NCBI GenBank assembly: GCA_016714045.1
Contig: JADJNY010000005.1
Coordinates: forward strand, 310,001 to 374,000
Direction of reading: 5' to 3'
DNA from: Planctomycetota bacterium
GTDB taxonomy: Bacteria; Planctomycetota; UBA1135; GCA-002686595
Length of the DNA: 64,000 nt
Part shown: piece by piece, positions 9,519 through 18,917 of the stretch
How positions within the stretch are numbered: position 1 is the first letter of the stretch
How the letters are laid out: each line of letters opens with the position of its first letter
Notes under the pieces: generated by a model
Databases searched by the model: none
Told to the model about the DNA's origin: nothing
What the model saw: only the letters and a program-made list of their open reading frames with translations
Program-made: the position numbers and the translations under genes

Positions 9519-10408
9519 CCGCGCGCATCCTCGACGGCAAGGCCGTCGCGCAAGCGGTGCGCGACGACGTGCGTGCGGGCACGGACGCGCTCGTCGCGAT
9601 GGGCGTGCGGCCCGGGCTCGTGGTCGTGCTCGTCGGCGACGACCCGGCGAGCCAGGTCTACGTGAAGAACAAGGACAAGGCGGCGCGCGAGGCGGGCTTC
9701 GACGTCCGTACCGTGCGTCTCCCCGCGACGACGACCCAGACGGAGCTCGAGGCCGAGCTCCACGCGCTCAACGCGGACCTCGGCGTGCACGGGATCCTCG
9801 TGCAGCTCCCGCTCCCGCGCGGTCTCGACGCGGATCGCGTCGTGCGCCTGCTCGACCCCGCGAAGGACGTCGACGGGCTGACGCCGACCAGCGTCGCGGC
9901 GCTCGTGCTCGGGAAGCCCGGCTTGCGGCCCTGCACGCCCGCGGGCTGCATCGAGCTCTGCGACCGGCACGGCATCGCGCTCGAGGGCGCCCACGTCGTC
10001 GTCGTCGGACGCTCGATGCTCGTCGGGAAGCCGTTCGCGCACCTGGCGCTCGAGCGCAACGCGACGGTGACGATCGCGCACTCGCGCACGCGCGACCTCG
10101 CCGAGCACGTGCGGCGCGCCGACGTCGTCGTCGCCGCGGTGGGGAAGCCCGGCCTCGTCCGGGGGGACTGGATCCGGCCCGGCGCGGCCGTGCTCGACGT
10201 CGGGATCAACCGCCTGCCGGACGGCAAGCTCACCGGGGACGTCGAATTCGAGCCCGCCGCCGCGCGCGCGGGCTGGATCACTCCGGTTCCGGGGGGCGTC
10301 GGTCCGATGACGATCGCGATGCTGCTCGCGAACACGCTCCAGGCTGCCGCGAACCAGACCGGGAAAGTCCTTCCGGTCCGGCCCAGGAGAGTGGGCAGCA
10401 CGAGCTGA
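9515..10408 (+). CDS. folD: Bifunctional methylenetetrahydrofolate dehydrogenase / methenyltetrahydrofolate cyclohydrolase
   Basis: The 297-residue enzyme of one-carbon metabolism interconverts 5,10-methylene-, methenyl- and 10-formyl-THF, the last being a substrate for PurN encoded at 44235. Family motifs are present: YVKNKDKAAREAGF with the catalytic Lys, GILVQLPLP, the DVDGLTP block, PCTPAGC, and the NADP-binding VVVVGRSMLVGKP. It closes with TPVPGGVGPMTIAMLLANT. A GGGGAGGAG ribosome site lies just upstream, and the ATG overlaps the ccsA stop. Confidence 0.97.
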   Translation: MTARILDGKAVAQAVRDDVRAGTDALVAMGVRPGLVVVLVGDDPASQVYVKNKDKAAREAGFDVRTVRLPATTTQTELEAELHALNADLGVHGILVQLPLPRGLDADRVVRLLDPAKDVDGLTPTSVAALVLGKPGLRPCTPAGCIELCDRHGIALEGAHVVVVGRSMLVGKPFAHLALERNATVTIAHSRTRDLAEHVRRADVVVAAVGKPGLVRGDWIRPGAAVLDVGINRLPDGKLTGDVEFEPAAARAGWITPVPGGVGPMTIAMLLANTLQAAANQTGKVLPVRPRRVGSTS

Positions 10409-10411
10409 CCC

Positions 10412-11287
10412 ATGGAACGACGCGGCTGGCAGGATTCGGAAGACGAGGGCGCGCCGCGCGCGCAGGTGCAGTTCGGCCTCCCGCGGCTGACGCCCGCGGT
10501 CAAGGCGCTGATGCTCGTGAACGTGGGGCTCTTCCTCGTGAGCTTCCTCGTCTACTTCTTCGGGCGCGTCGCGGAGCAGGGCGACCTGTGGGGGCGCGTC
10601 TTCGGGCACCTGTTCCTCGACCCGCAGGACTGGCGCGCGTTCTTCGCGGGCCTCCCGGTGTGGCAGGTCGTCACGTACGGCTTCCTCCACGGGGTGACGG
10701 ACCTCGGGCACATCATCGGCAACATGCTGATGCTGTATTTCTTCGGGACGATGCTGGAGGGGCTCGTCGGCACGCGGCGGTTCCTGCTCACCTACTTCGC
10801 CGCGATGGTCGTCGGCGCGGTCGTCTTCCTCGTGCCGGCCCTCGTGTTCGGCGGCGTGTTCGATCGTCCGGCGCTCGGCGCGAGCGGGGCGTGCCTCGGC
10901 GTCATGATCGCGATGGCGATGCTGCGGCCGATGTCGCGCGTGATCGTGTTCGTGTTCCCGATGACGCTGCGCACGCTCGCGCTGATCTTGATCGCCTTCG
11001 ACGTCTTCGGATTGCTCGTGACGATCGCGGAGCGCGCGAGCGACGGCACCGCGCACCTCGTGCACCTGGGCGGCGTGCTCTATGCGTTCGTCGCCGTGAA
11101 GAGCGGCCTGATCTCGCTCGACCCGGTCGAGTACATCGAGCGCCGTCGCGCGGTGAAGGAGGTCGAGCAGGCCGCGTCCGACGAGGTGCGCATGGACCAG
11201 CTGCTCGAGAAGATCCACCGCGAGGGGATGAGCTCGCTCTCGAAGGGCGAGAAGGACTTCCTCAAGCGGGTCTCGGCGAAGCGCTGA
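10412..11287 (+). CDS. Rhomboid-family intramembrane serine protease
   Basis: The 291-residue protein is predicted to have six membrane helices between about 30 and 235. The catalytic dyad is visible: GASGA (Ser158) and HLVHLGG (His218). The upstream HxxxN-type element reads HIIGNMLMLYFFG. These match the GlpG/rhomboid fold that cleaves membrane proteins within the bilayer. A cytosolic C-terminal tail with SLSKGEKDFLKRVSAKR resembles the short helical tail of many bacterial rhomboids. The gene starts 3 bases after folD and probably shares its transcript. Substrates are unknown. Confidence 0.9.
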   Translation: MERRGWQDSEDEGAPRAQVQFGLPRLTPAVKALMLVNVGLFLVSFLVYFFGRVAEQGDLWGRVFGHLFLDPQDWRAFFAGLPVWQVVTYGFLHGVTDLGHIIGNMLMLYFFGTMLEGLVGTRRFLLTYFAAMVVGAVVFLVPALVFGGVFDRPALGASGACLGVMIAMAMLRPMSRVIVFVFPMTLRTLALILIAFDVFGLLVTIAERASDGTAHLVHLGGVLYAFVAVKSGLISLDPVEYIERRRAVKEVEQAASDEVRMDQLLEKIHREGMSSLSKGEKDFLKRVSAKR

Positions 11288-11506
11288 CGAGCGCGCACCG
11301 AGCACGGCCTGCCACGCATCCCGCCCGAGCCGCGAACGGACCTCTGCGTGAGACGGACCGGTCGAGATCCGCCTCTCGGCGTCCCGGCCCCCTCTGCGAG
11401 CCGACCCTCCGCGCACTGCGCGCGGAAACCACGGTGAACCCGGCCCCGGGAGGCCGCGCGCCCGGCGACCCGCCTTCCGCGCATGGATCCCCATCCACGG
11501 CCCCGC

Positions 11507-11512
11507 TAGACT
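11507..11512 (+). promoter_or_regulatory. -10-like box TAGACT placed for a leaderless transcript
   Basis: TAGACT (4 of 6 consensus bases) ends exactly 10 nt before the ATG at 11523, and no Shine-Dalgarno sequence intervenes. A start site 6-7 nt downstream would give a leader of only 3-4 nt. The same arrangement occurs before 23278, 34374 and 46344. The 219 bases between the rhomboid stop and this box show nothing else recognisable. Confidence 0.4.
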
Positions 11513-11522
11513 CGCCGCTCCG

Positions 11523-13616
11523 ATGTTCCCCCGCCGGATTTCCGGGGCCTGGCTGGCCCTCGTCGTGCCGCTCTGTCTGCCGGGGCTCTGGCTCGGCGCG
11601 GCCGTGTTCACCCCCTCGGTCTCCACGGCGCGCGGCGCGTCCGCGCTCGTCGAGTCCGACTTCTCGCGCGACTTCAAGAAGGCGCTCGCCGCGAACGACT
11701 CCGCGGCGATGCAGAAGCTCGTGAAGGAGAAGGCGTCCGACGCCGTCCTCACGATCGTCGAGGTCGCGGAGTCGATCGCCGCCGAGCCGAGCGAGGAGAA
11801 GGAGGCGCTCCACGCGGCGTTGCGCGAGTCGTGGAAGGCCGTGCACAAGACCGAGTTCGCGGACAAGGTCTACCGCTTCTTCTCGAGCGTCAACGCGAGC
11901 ACGAAGAAGAACCTCGGCGAGCTGAAGAAGCGCTACGACTCCGGCCTCTCCGAGTGGGAAAACAACCAGGAGAAGAAGGACCCGCAGAACTTCGACCTGA
12001 TCGAGGCGAAGCTGCGCGACCTCGTCGACTACTTCGATCAGGAAGGCGACCTCTACCACGCCGCGCAGTGCGCCTGGATGTGCGCGCGCTCGGTGGACGA
12101 GATGCTGCGCGAGAGCGGCGCGGATCTGCCGCTCACGTACAAGTACTACGCGAAGGCAGTCGAGTTCCGCGAGAAGCTCGACCTGAAGGACGCGACGTTC
12201 GACGAAGCGACGAAGCGCAAGACGGCGCTCGCCGGGCGCGGCTTCGACAAGAAGAAGGCGCCCGAGGCGCCGCCGCAGGAACCGGGCGGCGCCGCACCGG
12301 GCGCGCCGAAGCCCGCGCCCGAGGCGCCCGTCACGCCGGTCAAGGTGCCGCTCCACTTCGAGCTCCTCTCGTCCTTCGACGCGTACCAGCGTCCGACGTA
12401 CTGCGCGGACGACCTCTACGAGGTGTGGAACGCGCTCGCCCTGGTGAAGAAGGACGGCAACAAGGCGGCCTTCCTCCAGATGTCCGGTTCGCCGACGCTG
12501 ATCCGTTCGGGCTCGAGCGAGGTCCGCATCGACGTCGACGGCGACGGCCAAGGCGAGGAGAAGCTCCCGATCACCGGCAACGTCACGCCGGTCAAGCTGA
12601 CGATCGGCAAGGGCGACCAGGCGCGACCCTGGGGCTTCCTCGCCGTCACCGGAATCCAGCAGGACGTCTACCAGGGCATCCAGGTCAATCTGGCGCCCGT
12701 CGACGAGCAGATCACCCTCTACACGCTCGGCGCCGCGAGCGTCGTCGGCAACGTGAACGGCGTCGCGCTGCGACTGATCGACGAGACCTTCGACGGGATC
12801 TACGGCACGACTCCGCAGACGTACGGGTTCGTCGGCCTCTCGAAGGAGGTCTACCAGCCCGACTTCGACACACTCGTCGTCGGCGCGTCCAAGCACGCCC
12901 GACCGTACAGCGAGCTCGTCGATCTCGACGGCAAGTGGTACCGGATCGCCGTTGCCGGGAACGGCAAGGAACTCGTCGCGACGCCCGCCAACGTCGAGAC
13001 CGGCCTCGTCAAGTTCGTCTTCCACGGCAGCGTGCAGCCGAGCACGCTGATCCTCCAAGGAAAGAGCGAGCTCGAGAAGTGCTACTTCGACATCACCGAT
13101 GCCGGCGCGAAGGGCCTCCAGCTCCCCGTCGGCAGCTACCAGCTCTTCTACGGCGAGCTGCGCAAGGGCAAGAAGAAGCAGATGCAGAAGTGCGTGATCC
13201 TCCCGCCGAAGAGCCCGCCCGTGTGGGGTGTGCGGCGCGGCGAGGTGACGACCGTCGAGCTCGGCGGGCCGTTCGACTTCGACTTCAAGCTCGCGAAGGA
13301 CGGCGACAAGCTCACGGTCGATGGGAAGAGCGTGCGCGTCGTCGGCAAGGCGGGCGAGCGCTACGAGCGCGTCTGGAACTGCGTGCCCATCCCCGAGGCG
13401 GGCTTCCGCAAGAAGGGCGCGAAGGGCAAGGCCGCCAAGTACGAGAAGATGCCGAAGGTGCTCGACAACGAGGGCATCACGAAGCTCGGCTGGGACGCGC
13501 CCTGGTCGCCGCTCGACCTCACCTTCGACGTCAAGGGACAGGGCGCCGTCGAAGTGCAGCTCGTGCTCAAGGCGCACGACTTCTTCGGCAAGATCGAATC
13601 CAATTGGAAGGAATGA
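11523..13616 (+). CDS. Exported protein of unknown function (697 aa)
   Basis: I do not recognise a family. The N-terminus has a signal peptide or anchor (ALVVPLCLPGLWLGAAVF, about 10-27). Residues 40-240 are charged and helix-rich, with no clear domain. A Pro/Ala linker (about 245-275) leads to a beta-rich region of about 400 residues. That region holds a single EF-hand-like DVDGDGQGEE loop near residue 340 and several GKWYRI/FDGIYG-type strands. The C-terminus (LTFDVKGQGAVEVQLVLK) looks like a beta-sandwich edge. It lies directly upstream of serS (6-base gap), so the two may be cotranscribed. Base composition matches its neighbours. Confidence 0.75.
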   Translation: MFPRRISGAWLALVVPLCLPGLWLGAAVFTPSVSTARGASALVESDFSRDFKKALAANDSAAMQKLVKEKASDAVLTIVEVAESIAAEPSEEKEALHAALRESWKAVHKTEFADKVYRFFSSVNASTKKNLGELKKRYDSGLSEWENNQEKKDPQNFDLIEAKLRDLVDYFDQEGDLYHAAQCAWMCARSVDEMLRESGADLPLTYKYYAKAVEFREKLDLKDATFDEATKRKTALAGRGFDKKKAPEAPPQEPGGAAPGAPKPAPEAPVTPVKVPLHFELLSSFDAYQRPTYCADDLYEVWNALALVKKDGNKAAFLQMSGSPTLIRSGSSEVRIDVDGDGQGEEKLPITGNVTPVKLTIGKGDQARPWGFLAVTGIQQDVYQGIQVNLAPVDEQITLYTLGAASVVGNVNGVALRLIDETFDGIYGTTPQTYGFVGLSKEVYQPDFDTLVVGASKHARPYSELVDLDGKWYRIAVAGNGKELVATPANVETGLVKFVFHGSVQPSTLILQGKSELEKCYFDITDAGAKGLQLPVGSYQLFYGELRKGKKKQMQKCVILPPKSPPVWGVRRGEVTTVELGGPFDFDFKLAKDGDKLTVDGKSVRVVGKAGERYERVWNCVPIPEAGFRKKGAKGKAAKYEKMPKVLDNEGITKLGWDAPWSPLDLTFDVKGQGAVEVQLVLKAHDFFGKIESNWKE

Positions 13617-13622
13617 CCTCGC

Positions 13623-14903
13623 GTGCTCGACCTCAAGTTCATCCGTCAGAATCCGGACGTCGTCAAAGCCGGCGCTGCGAAGAAGCGCATCGCGATCGAC
13701 CTCGACAAGCTGCTCGAGCTCGATCGCGTCGTCCGTGAAGAGGGCGTCGTGATCGACCAGCTGCGCTCCGAGCAGAACGCGAAGGCGAAGCTGATCGGCA
13801 AGGCGGCGCCGGAGGAGCGCGCGCGCCTCGCCGAGGAAACGAAGCGCGGCAAGGCCGACCTGAAGGTCCGCGAGGACGCCCAGGCGGCGCGCGAGGCGGA
13901 GCTCCGCCAGCTCCTCCTGCGCGTGCCGAACGTGCCTGCCGCGGAGGTGCCCGAGGGCCGGGACGACAGCGAAAACGTCGAGGTGAAGCGCTGGGGCGAG
14001 CCGCGCAAGTTCGACTTCGAGCCGCTCGACCACATCGCGATCGGCGAGTTGCACGATTGGATCGACGTCACGCGTGGTGCGCGCATCGCCGGTTCGCGCA
14101 ACTATTTCCTCAAGGGCGACCTGTCGCTGCTCGAGGGCGCCGTCATGCGCTACGCGCTCGACTTGATGGTCGCGCGCGGGTTCGTGCCGCTCTCCGTGCC
14201 GACGCTCGTGCGCAGCGAGGTCATGGTCGGCACGGGCTACTTCCCCGGCGGAGAGGAGCAGGCGTACCGGTGCGACGAGCGCGACGACCTGTGCCTCGTT
14301 GGCACGGCGGAAGTGCCGGTGACGGCGCTACACCAAGACGAGATCCTGGCGCACACGGAGCTCCCGAAGAAGTACGTCGCGCTCTCGTCGTGCTATCGCC
14401 GCGAAGCGGGCACGTACGGCAAGGACACGCGCGGCCTGTACCGCGTGCACCAGTTCTTGAAGGTCGAGCAGGTCATCGTCGACGCGGCGGACCCGGCGAA
14501 GAGCCTCGCGCACCACCACGACATCGTGAAGAACGCGGAGGACGTGCTGCAGTCGCTCCAGCTCCCGTACCGCATCGTCAACGTGTGCGGCGGCGACCTC
14601 GGCGCGCCGCAGATCCAGAAGTTCGACATCGAGACGTGGATGCCGTCGCGCAAGAACTACGGCGAGACGCACTCGGCGTCGCGCTTCCACGAGTACCAGG
14701 CCCGGCGCCTGAACATGCGTTACCGCGACGAGCAGGGGACCGTGCGCGTCTGCCACACGCTCAACAACACGGTGGCCGCGTCGGTCCGCATGCTCATCGC
14801 GCTGATCGAGAACCACCAGCAGGCGAACGGCACGGTGTGGGTTCCGCCCGTGCTGCGCTCGTACCTTGGTGGGCGCGAGTTCCTCGGGCGCCCGCGCGCC
14901 TGA
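13623..14903 (+). CDS. serS: Seryl-tRNA synthetase
   Basis: The 426-residue class II synthetase charges tRNA-Ser. The N-terminal coiled-coil tRNA-binding arm spans about 1-110 (MLDLKFIRQNPDVVKAG, then heptad-rich). The catalytic core shows motif 2 (LSSCYRREAGTYGKDTRGLYRVHQF), and motif 3 is replaced by LNNTVAASVRMLIALIENHQ, a variant of the usual LNGSGLAVGR. Likewise the substrate loop reads THSASRFHEYQARRLNMRYR, where many SerS have SNCTDFQARR. I take this as a lineage form of SerS rather than loss of function. The start is GTG at 13623. An intrinsic terminator follows immediately. Confidence 0.95.
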   Translation: MLDLKFIRQNPDVVKAGAAKKRIAIDLDKLLELDRVVREEGVVIDQLRSEQNAKAKLIGKAAPEERARLAEETKRGKADLKVREDAQAAREAELRQLLLRVPNVPAAEVPEGRDDSENVEVKRWGEPRKFDFEPLDHIAIGELHDWIDVTRGARIAGSRNYFLKGDLSLLEGAVMRYALDLMVARGFVPLSVPTLVRSEVMVGTGYFPGGEEQAYRCDERDDLCLVGTAEVPVTALHQDEILAHTELPKKYVALSSCYRREAGTYGKDTRGLYRVHQFLKVEQVIVDAADPAKSLAHHHDIVKNAEDVLQSLQLPYRIVNVCGGDLGAPQIQKFDIETWMPSRKNYGETHSASRFHEYQARRLNMRYRDEQGTVRVCHTLNNTVAASVRMLIALIENHQQANGTVWVPPVLRSYLGGREFLGRPRA

Positions 14904-14911
14904 GCTCGGGC

Positions 14912-14932
14912 GCGGAGCGGCTCCGCACTTTT
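14912..14932 (+). terminator. Intrinsic terminator after serS
   Basis: GCGGAG-CGG-CTCCGC forms a 6-bp stem with a 3-nt loop and is followed by ACTTTTC, one of the few T-runs in the window. It lies 8 bases after the serS stop, between serS and the convergent gspJ. Confidence 0.7.
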
Positions 14933-14981
14933 CGCGATCGCCCCGTCGACGCTGCGCGGACGACGCGCGGCGCGTGGTCGG

Positions 14982-15926
14982 TCACTGCGGAGGACGATTC
15001 GCTCCGCCGCCGCCGCCATTGCCACCGACGCGGGTCCCCTCGGAGCGGAACGGATCACCGCCGCCACCGCCACCGCCACCGCCGCTCGGGAACGGATTCG
15101 CGCCTCCGGCCCCGCCGCCGGCCTGCGGCTGCTGTCCGCTTCCGCCGGAGGGCAGCTTCGGCACGCGGGGCACCGGGATGTCTTCCTCCGCGAACCGCAC
15201 GCCCTCGGAGAAGCGGATCACGCGCTTGTAGGTGATCGTGCGCTTGTCCGTGGGGGCGATGCGCAGCGCCTCGTTGACGAGCCGCGGGGCGAGCTCGAGC
15301 GTCAAAGAGAGCTCGAGCCGCGCCGGCAAGCCGACGTTCTCGCTGTTCTCGTCGGCGCCCCACTCCTGGACGGGCTCCTCGTCGGGGCCGTCCTTCTCGA
15401 TGCAGCGCAGGTCGAATCCGCGCACGCGCTCGTGGAGGAGCAGGAACGTCCCGCCTTCGAAGGGCTCCTCGTCGACGCCGTAGGATTCGCGGCGATAGAC
15501 CTCGAGGAACTGTCCGTCCGCCGACACCTTCAGCCTGTAGCCGACTTCGTTCAGCGGGGCGCGCAAGTAGCGATCGTCCTCGAGGTGATAGGAGAGGCTG
15601 CGCGTCGCCGTCACGAAGTCGAGGCTGTCCGCGTCGAGGCCGAGCAGCACGCGGTCCTTCACGCGCAGCTGGTGCATGCGCGTCCGGTCGTAGACGCTGA
15701 GGCCGCGCAGGTCGCGCTCGATCCTGTCCAGGATCGCGGGGCCGGCGAGCTGCGTCTCCTGAATGTTGTGGATCGTGTCGCGCGAGGTGCGCGCCGCGGT
15801 CAGGATCGACGTCATCGCGAGCATGATGCCGCTCATGATGAGCAGAACGAGGAGCACTTCGACGAGCGTGAAGCCCGCGCGCGCGGCCGCGGCCACTGCG
15901 GAGCGATGGAAGGTCGCGCGCTTCAT
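14982..15926 (-). CDS. gspJ: Type II secretion minor pseudopilin GspJ-like protein
   Basis: The 314-residue product has a type IV prepilin leader: a basic stretch ending in AG before FTLVEVLLVLLIMSGIMLAMTSILTAAR, cleaved before Phe and with Glu at +5. The remainder resembles GspJ (PF11612-like): an ERDLRGL motif near 80 and an acidic beta-rich domain to about 255. An unusual 60-residue Gly-rich, Pro-ending tail with runs of eight to nine glycines follows and is absent from standard GspJ. The start overlaps the gspI stop by 4 bases (ATGA). It is the last gene of the operon. Confidence 0.8.
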   Translation of the reverse strand: MKRATFHRSAVAAAARAGFTLVEVLLVLLIMSGIMLAMTSILTAARTSRDTIHNIQETQLAGPAILDRIERDLRGLSVYDRTRMHQLRVKDRVLLGLDADSLDFVTATRSLSYHLEDDRYLRAPLNEVGYRLKVSADGQFLEVYRRESYGVDEEPFEGGTFLLLHERVRGFDLRCIEKDGPDEEPVQEWGADENSENVGLPARLELSLTLELAPRLVNEALRIAPTDKRTITYKRVIRFSEGVRFAEEDIPVPRVPKLPSGGSGQQPQAGGGAGGANPFPSGGGGGGGGGDPFRSEGTRVGGNGGGGGANRPPQ

Positions 15927-16579
15927 TTCCCGCCCCCCGACTGCGTGCCCGAGCTGCTCGACGAGCCGCTCTTCGAACCGGTACCGCCCGCGCCGCCCGA
16001 GGCCGCGCCGTTCGCATCGGTTCCGTTCGCGGCCGCGGCGTCTTCCTCATCCGGTCCGTAGACCTGATCCCAGGGGACCCAGCGCTCGAGCACGAGGTCG
16101 TTCGTGTACTCGCGGATCTTGGGGAACGTGACCCGGATCTTGAGCTTCTCGAAGGGCTGCTTGTCCTCTTCGCGTTCCTCGTCCGTCCGTTCGGCGTCCT
16201 CTTGCTGCTCTTCGAGCTGGGCGCGCGTGCGCGGCTTCCAGCTGTCGAACGTCGTGCTCTCCTCCTTCTCTCCGAAGGCCTCGTCGCCGAGGATCACCTC
16301 GTAGGCGAAGTCGGGGTAGCCCTCTTCCTCGTAGGTGCCGACGAGGCCGCGGGAGATGTCCTCGCGGAACTCGCCCGACTCGATTTGGCCGAGCGTCACG
16401 AGCGCGAGATCGCGCGCGAGCTTGTAGTTGCGCGTGTGCGCCGCGGTGAGCTTCGCGCCGTTCAAGCCCTCGAGGATCCAGATCAGCCCCATGCCGACGA
16501 TCACGATCGCCACCGCGACCTCGGCGAGCGTGAAGCCGCCGCGGCGACGGGGACTCGAGCGCTGCAGCGGCCGGATCAT
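15923..16579 (-). CDS. gspI: Type II secretion minor pseudopilin GspI-like protein
   Basis: A 218-residue prepilin-like protein. After a basic leader RRRGG comes FTLAEVAVAIVIVGMGLIWILEGL, with the conserved Glu at +5. The ARDLALVTLGQIESGE segment and short beta domain resemble GspI/GspV. The middle contains a very acidic region (EEQQEDAERTDEEREEDK) and the end is a Gly/Ser/Ala low-complexity tail, both unusual. Overlaps of 4 bases with gspH upstream and gspJ downstream indicate coupled translation. The assignment to GspI rests on position and leader type more than on the body of the protein. Confidence 0.72.
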   Translation of the reverse strand: MIRPLQRSSPRRRGGFTLAEVAVAIVIVGMGLIWILEGLNGAKLTAAHTRNYKLARDLALVTLGQIESGEFREDISRGLVGTYEEEGYPDFAYEVILGDEAFGEKEESTTFDSWKPRTRAQLEEQQEDAERTDEEREEDKQPFEKLKIRVTFPKIREYTNDLVLERWVPWDQVYGPDEEDAAAANGTDANGAASGGAGGTGSKSGSSSSSGTQSGGGK

Positions 16580-17163
16580 TGGAAGTCGCCCTCGCGCGCA
16601 GGCTCTCGGACGAAGATGCCCTCGTGGTATTCGATCAGGCCGGTGAGACTCTGCACGTCGACGGTGAAGTAGGCGTCGTCGGGCTTCTGCGCGAGCGTGA
16701 TCGTGTGCCCCGACGCCGAGCCGAGCGAGTCGAAGCGCACGAAGACGACGCCCTTCGAGTACTCGACGCCGTCGATGACCACGTGGTGGAACGAGATGCC
16801 CTTCGGGAACACGGTCCAGGGGAAGGCGAGCTTGTCCTCCTCGCGCGCGGCGAGGCCTCCCCCCGGTTTGAACGGCGTCACGAGGCGGTAGCGCGCGTTC
16901 TCGAGGTCGTACTGGATGCGGTACTCGCCGTTGCGGGCGATCGCCTCCGAGCGCGCGCTCTGGAGCGATCCGGCGAGCGCGCGGACGGCGGAGTGGAGCT
17001 GCTCGTGGGGGAGGATCGCGCGCCAGCTGACCATCACGATCCCCGCGATCAGGCCGAGGATCACCAGCACGGCGAGCATCTCGACCAAGCTGAAACCGGC
17101 CTTCAGGCCGGTTCCCAGGGCGCGGCGCGCGCGTCCCTTCCTGATCGCTCGAGGCTCGTCCAC
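16576..17163 (-). CDS. gspH: Type II secretion pseudopilin GspH-like protein
   Basis: A 195-residue prepilin with leader KAG before FSLVEMLAVLVILGLIAGIVMVSW, followed by LHSAVRALAGSLQSARSEAIARNGEYRI. That helix with SARSEAI is characteristic of GspH/FimT. The beta-rich C-terminal half includes FDSLGSASGHTITLAQ, the usual GspH FxxxG element. The start is GTG at 17163, 7 bases after gspG. It encodes a minor pilus-tip component for substrate recognition or pilus priming. Confidence 0.85.
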   Translation of the reverse strand: MDEPRAIRKGRARRALGTGLKAGFSLVEMLAVLVILGLIAGIVMVSWRAILPHEQLHSAVRALAGSLQSARSEAIARNGEYRIQYDLENARYRLVTPFKPGGGLAAREEDKLAFPWTVFPKGISFHHVVIDGVEYSKGVVFVRFDSLGSASGHTITLAQKPDDAYFTVDVQSLTGLIEYHEGIFVREPAREGDFQ

Positions 17164-17170
17164 GGGGATC

Positions 17171-17602
17171 TCAACTGTCGTTCATCGTGCGGCTGTCGAT
17201 GTCGTCTTCGCCGCCCGGCTGGCCGTCCTTGCCGTAGGACCACACGTGCGGGTCCTGGTTCCCCGAGCCCGTCGGCGGCTCGTAGCTGTACTCCTGCTTC
17301 CAGGGGTCCTTGGGGACCTTCTGGGCCTGGAGGTAGCGGTAGCCGTTCTGGTCCGGGGTGACGAGCACCTCGAGCGACTCGGGGTACTTGCCCGCGTTGC
17401 GGATCGCGTACTCGTTCAGCGCGTTGATCAGCGACGTGATGTCCGTCTTCGCCTTCTCGACGCCGGCCGCGCGGAACTTGTCCATCACGTTCGGGATCAC
17501 GAGGGTGGCGAGGAGGCCGATGATCACGATCACGACCATCATTTCGGCCAGGGAGAAGCCGCGGCGCGCGGCGCGGCGCGAAGTGTGGAGGAAGGTCTTC
17601 AT
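17171..17602 (-). CDS. gspG: Type II secretion major pseudopilin GspG
   Basis: The 143-residue major pseudopilin has leader ARRG before FSLAEMMVVIVIIGLLATLVIPNVM, then the family's KAKTDITSLINALNEYAIRNAGKYPESLEVL. The YLQAQKVPKDPWKQEYSYEPP motif and the closing WSYGKDGQPGGEDDIDS match the calcium-binding loop of GspG. It is the most abundant pilus subunit in T2SS and polymerises under GspE/GspF. Confidence 0.95.
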   Translation of the reverse strand: MKTFLHTSRRAARRGFSLAEMMVVIVIIGLLATLVIPNVMDKFRAAGVEKAKTDITSLINALNEYAIRNAGKYPESLEVLVTPDQNGYRYLQAQKVPKDPWKQEYSYEPPTGSGNQDPHVWSYGKDGQPGGEDDIDSRTMNDS

Positions 17603-17644
17603 GTCGAATGGTGCTCCGGCGGTAGGGGGGCGCTCGCGGCGCGT

Positions 17645-18914
17645 CTACTTGCCGATGTTGCCGATCTGGAGGATCGGAAGGACGATCGAGACCACGATAT
17701 ACCCGACGACAACCGCCAGGAAGATGATCATGATCGGCTCGAGGATGGCCGTCATGCGCTCCGTGGCGATGTCGATCTCTTCGTCGTAGGCGATCGCGAT
17801 GCGGTCGAGCATCTGCTCGAGTTCGCCCGACTGCTCTCCGACGGAGACCATGTAGCCCACGATCGCCGGGAACGCCCCGGTCTGCTTGAGCGGCGTGGAG
17901 ATGTCCGTGCCCTCGAGAATGCGGGTCCGGATGTGTTCCGTCGCATCGGCGATGACGCGGTTGCCGACGACCGTACGCGTGATCTCGAGGCTCTGGACGG
18001 CGGGCACGCCGGACTGGAGGAGCGTCGAGAGCGTACGCGTGAAGCGCGACACGGCCTGCTTGCGGAGGAGGTCGCCGACGACGGGCATGCGCAGCATGTT
18101 CCGGTCGATGAGGAGGCGGCCCTTGTCCGAACCCTTGTACACGCGCTCGAACGTGAACGAGATCGCCGCGATGAACAGGCAGCCGACCCACCAGTAGTTC
18201 TTGAAGAGGTCGGACACGAAGATGAGCAGCTGCGTCGGCGGCGGCAGCGTCTGGCCCATGTCCGTGAGCATCGTCGAGATCTTGGGCACGACGACGGTCA
18301 TGAGGATCGACACGACGATCAGGCCGATGCCGATCATCATCACGGGGTAGGTCAGCGCGGACACGACCTTGCGCCGCAGCGCGCGCTGCGCCTGCAGGTA
18401 GTCGGCGAGGCGGCGGAGCACGACGTCGACGTTGCCCGTGGCCTCGCCGGCGCGGACCATGTTCACGTAGAGCTCGCCGAACATGTAGGGGTGCTCGGCG
18501 AGGGCGTCGGCGAGCGACGCGCCCTGGTTGATGCGCTCGCGGATCTCGCGGAACATCGTCTCGATCCGCTTGTCCTCCGACTGCTCGATCATCGCCTTGA
18601 GCGTCTCGGCGAGCGGGATGCCGGAGGAGAGCAGCGTGCCCATTTGGCGCGTCGTCGCGGTGAGCACCTCGAGGTTGCGCATCGACGGCGTCGCCGTGCG
18701 TTGTCGCTCCTGACGCAGGCGGGTGAGCGCGGCGCCAAGGCCCTTCTTGCCCTTCGCGGGCGTCCGCAGCCCGGCGCGCTTCTCCCACAGGTCGCTGACC
18801 AGCAAGTTCTCGCGCCGCAGCTTCCGTGCGCGCCTCGCGCGGCGTGTCCGCGTCGATCACGCCGGTCTGGACGGCGCCGCCTTGGGCGAAGGCCTTGTAC
18901 TCGTAGATCGGCAT
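17645..18914 (-). CDS. gspF: Type II secretion inner-membrane platform protein GspF, frame-broken near 18822-18835
   Basis: The N-terminus (MPIYEYKAFAQGGAVQTGVIDADTPREAR) is in one frame. The body (LVSDLWEKRAG to LPILQIGNIGK) is in another and contains two T2SSF domains and three membrane helices near 180, 235 and 395. Dropping one base, or restoring two, around CGCGCACGGAAG (minus strand) joins them as AREAR-RKLRRENLLVSD and gives about 422 residues, normal for GspF. The platform protein couples GspE ATPase to pseudopilus assembly. It starts 3 bases after gspE. Confidence 0.88.
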
Positions 18915-18917
18915 GGA

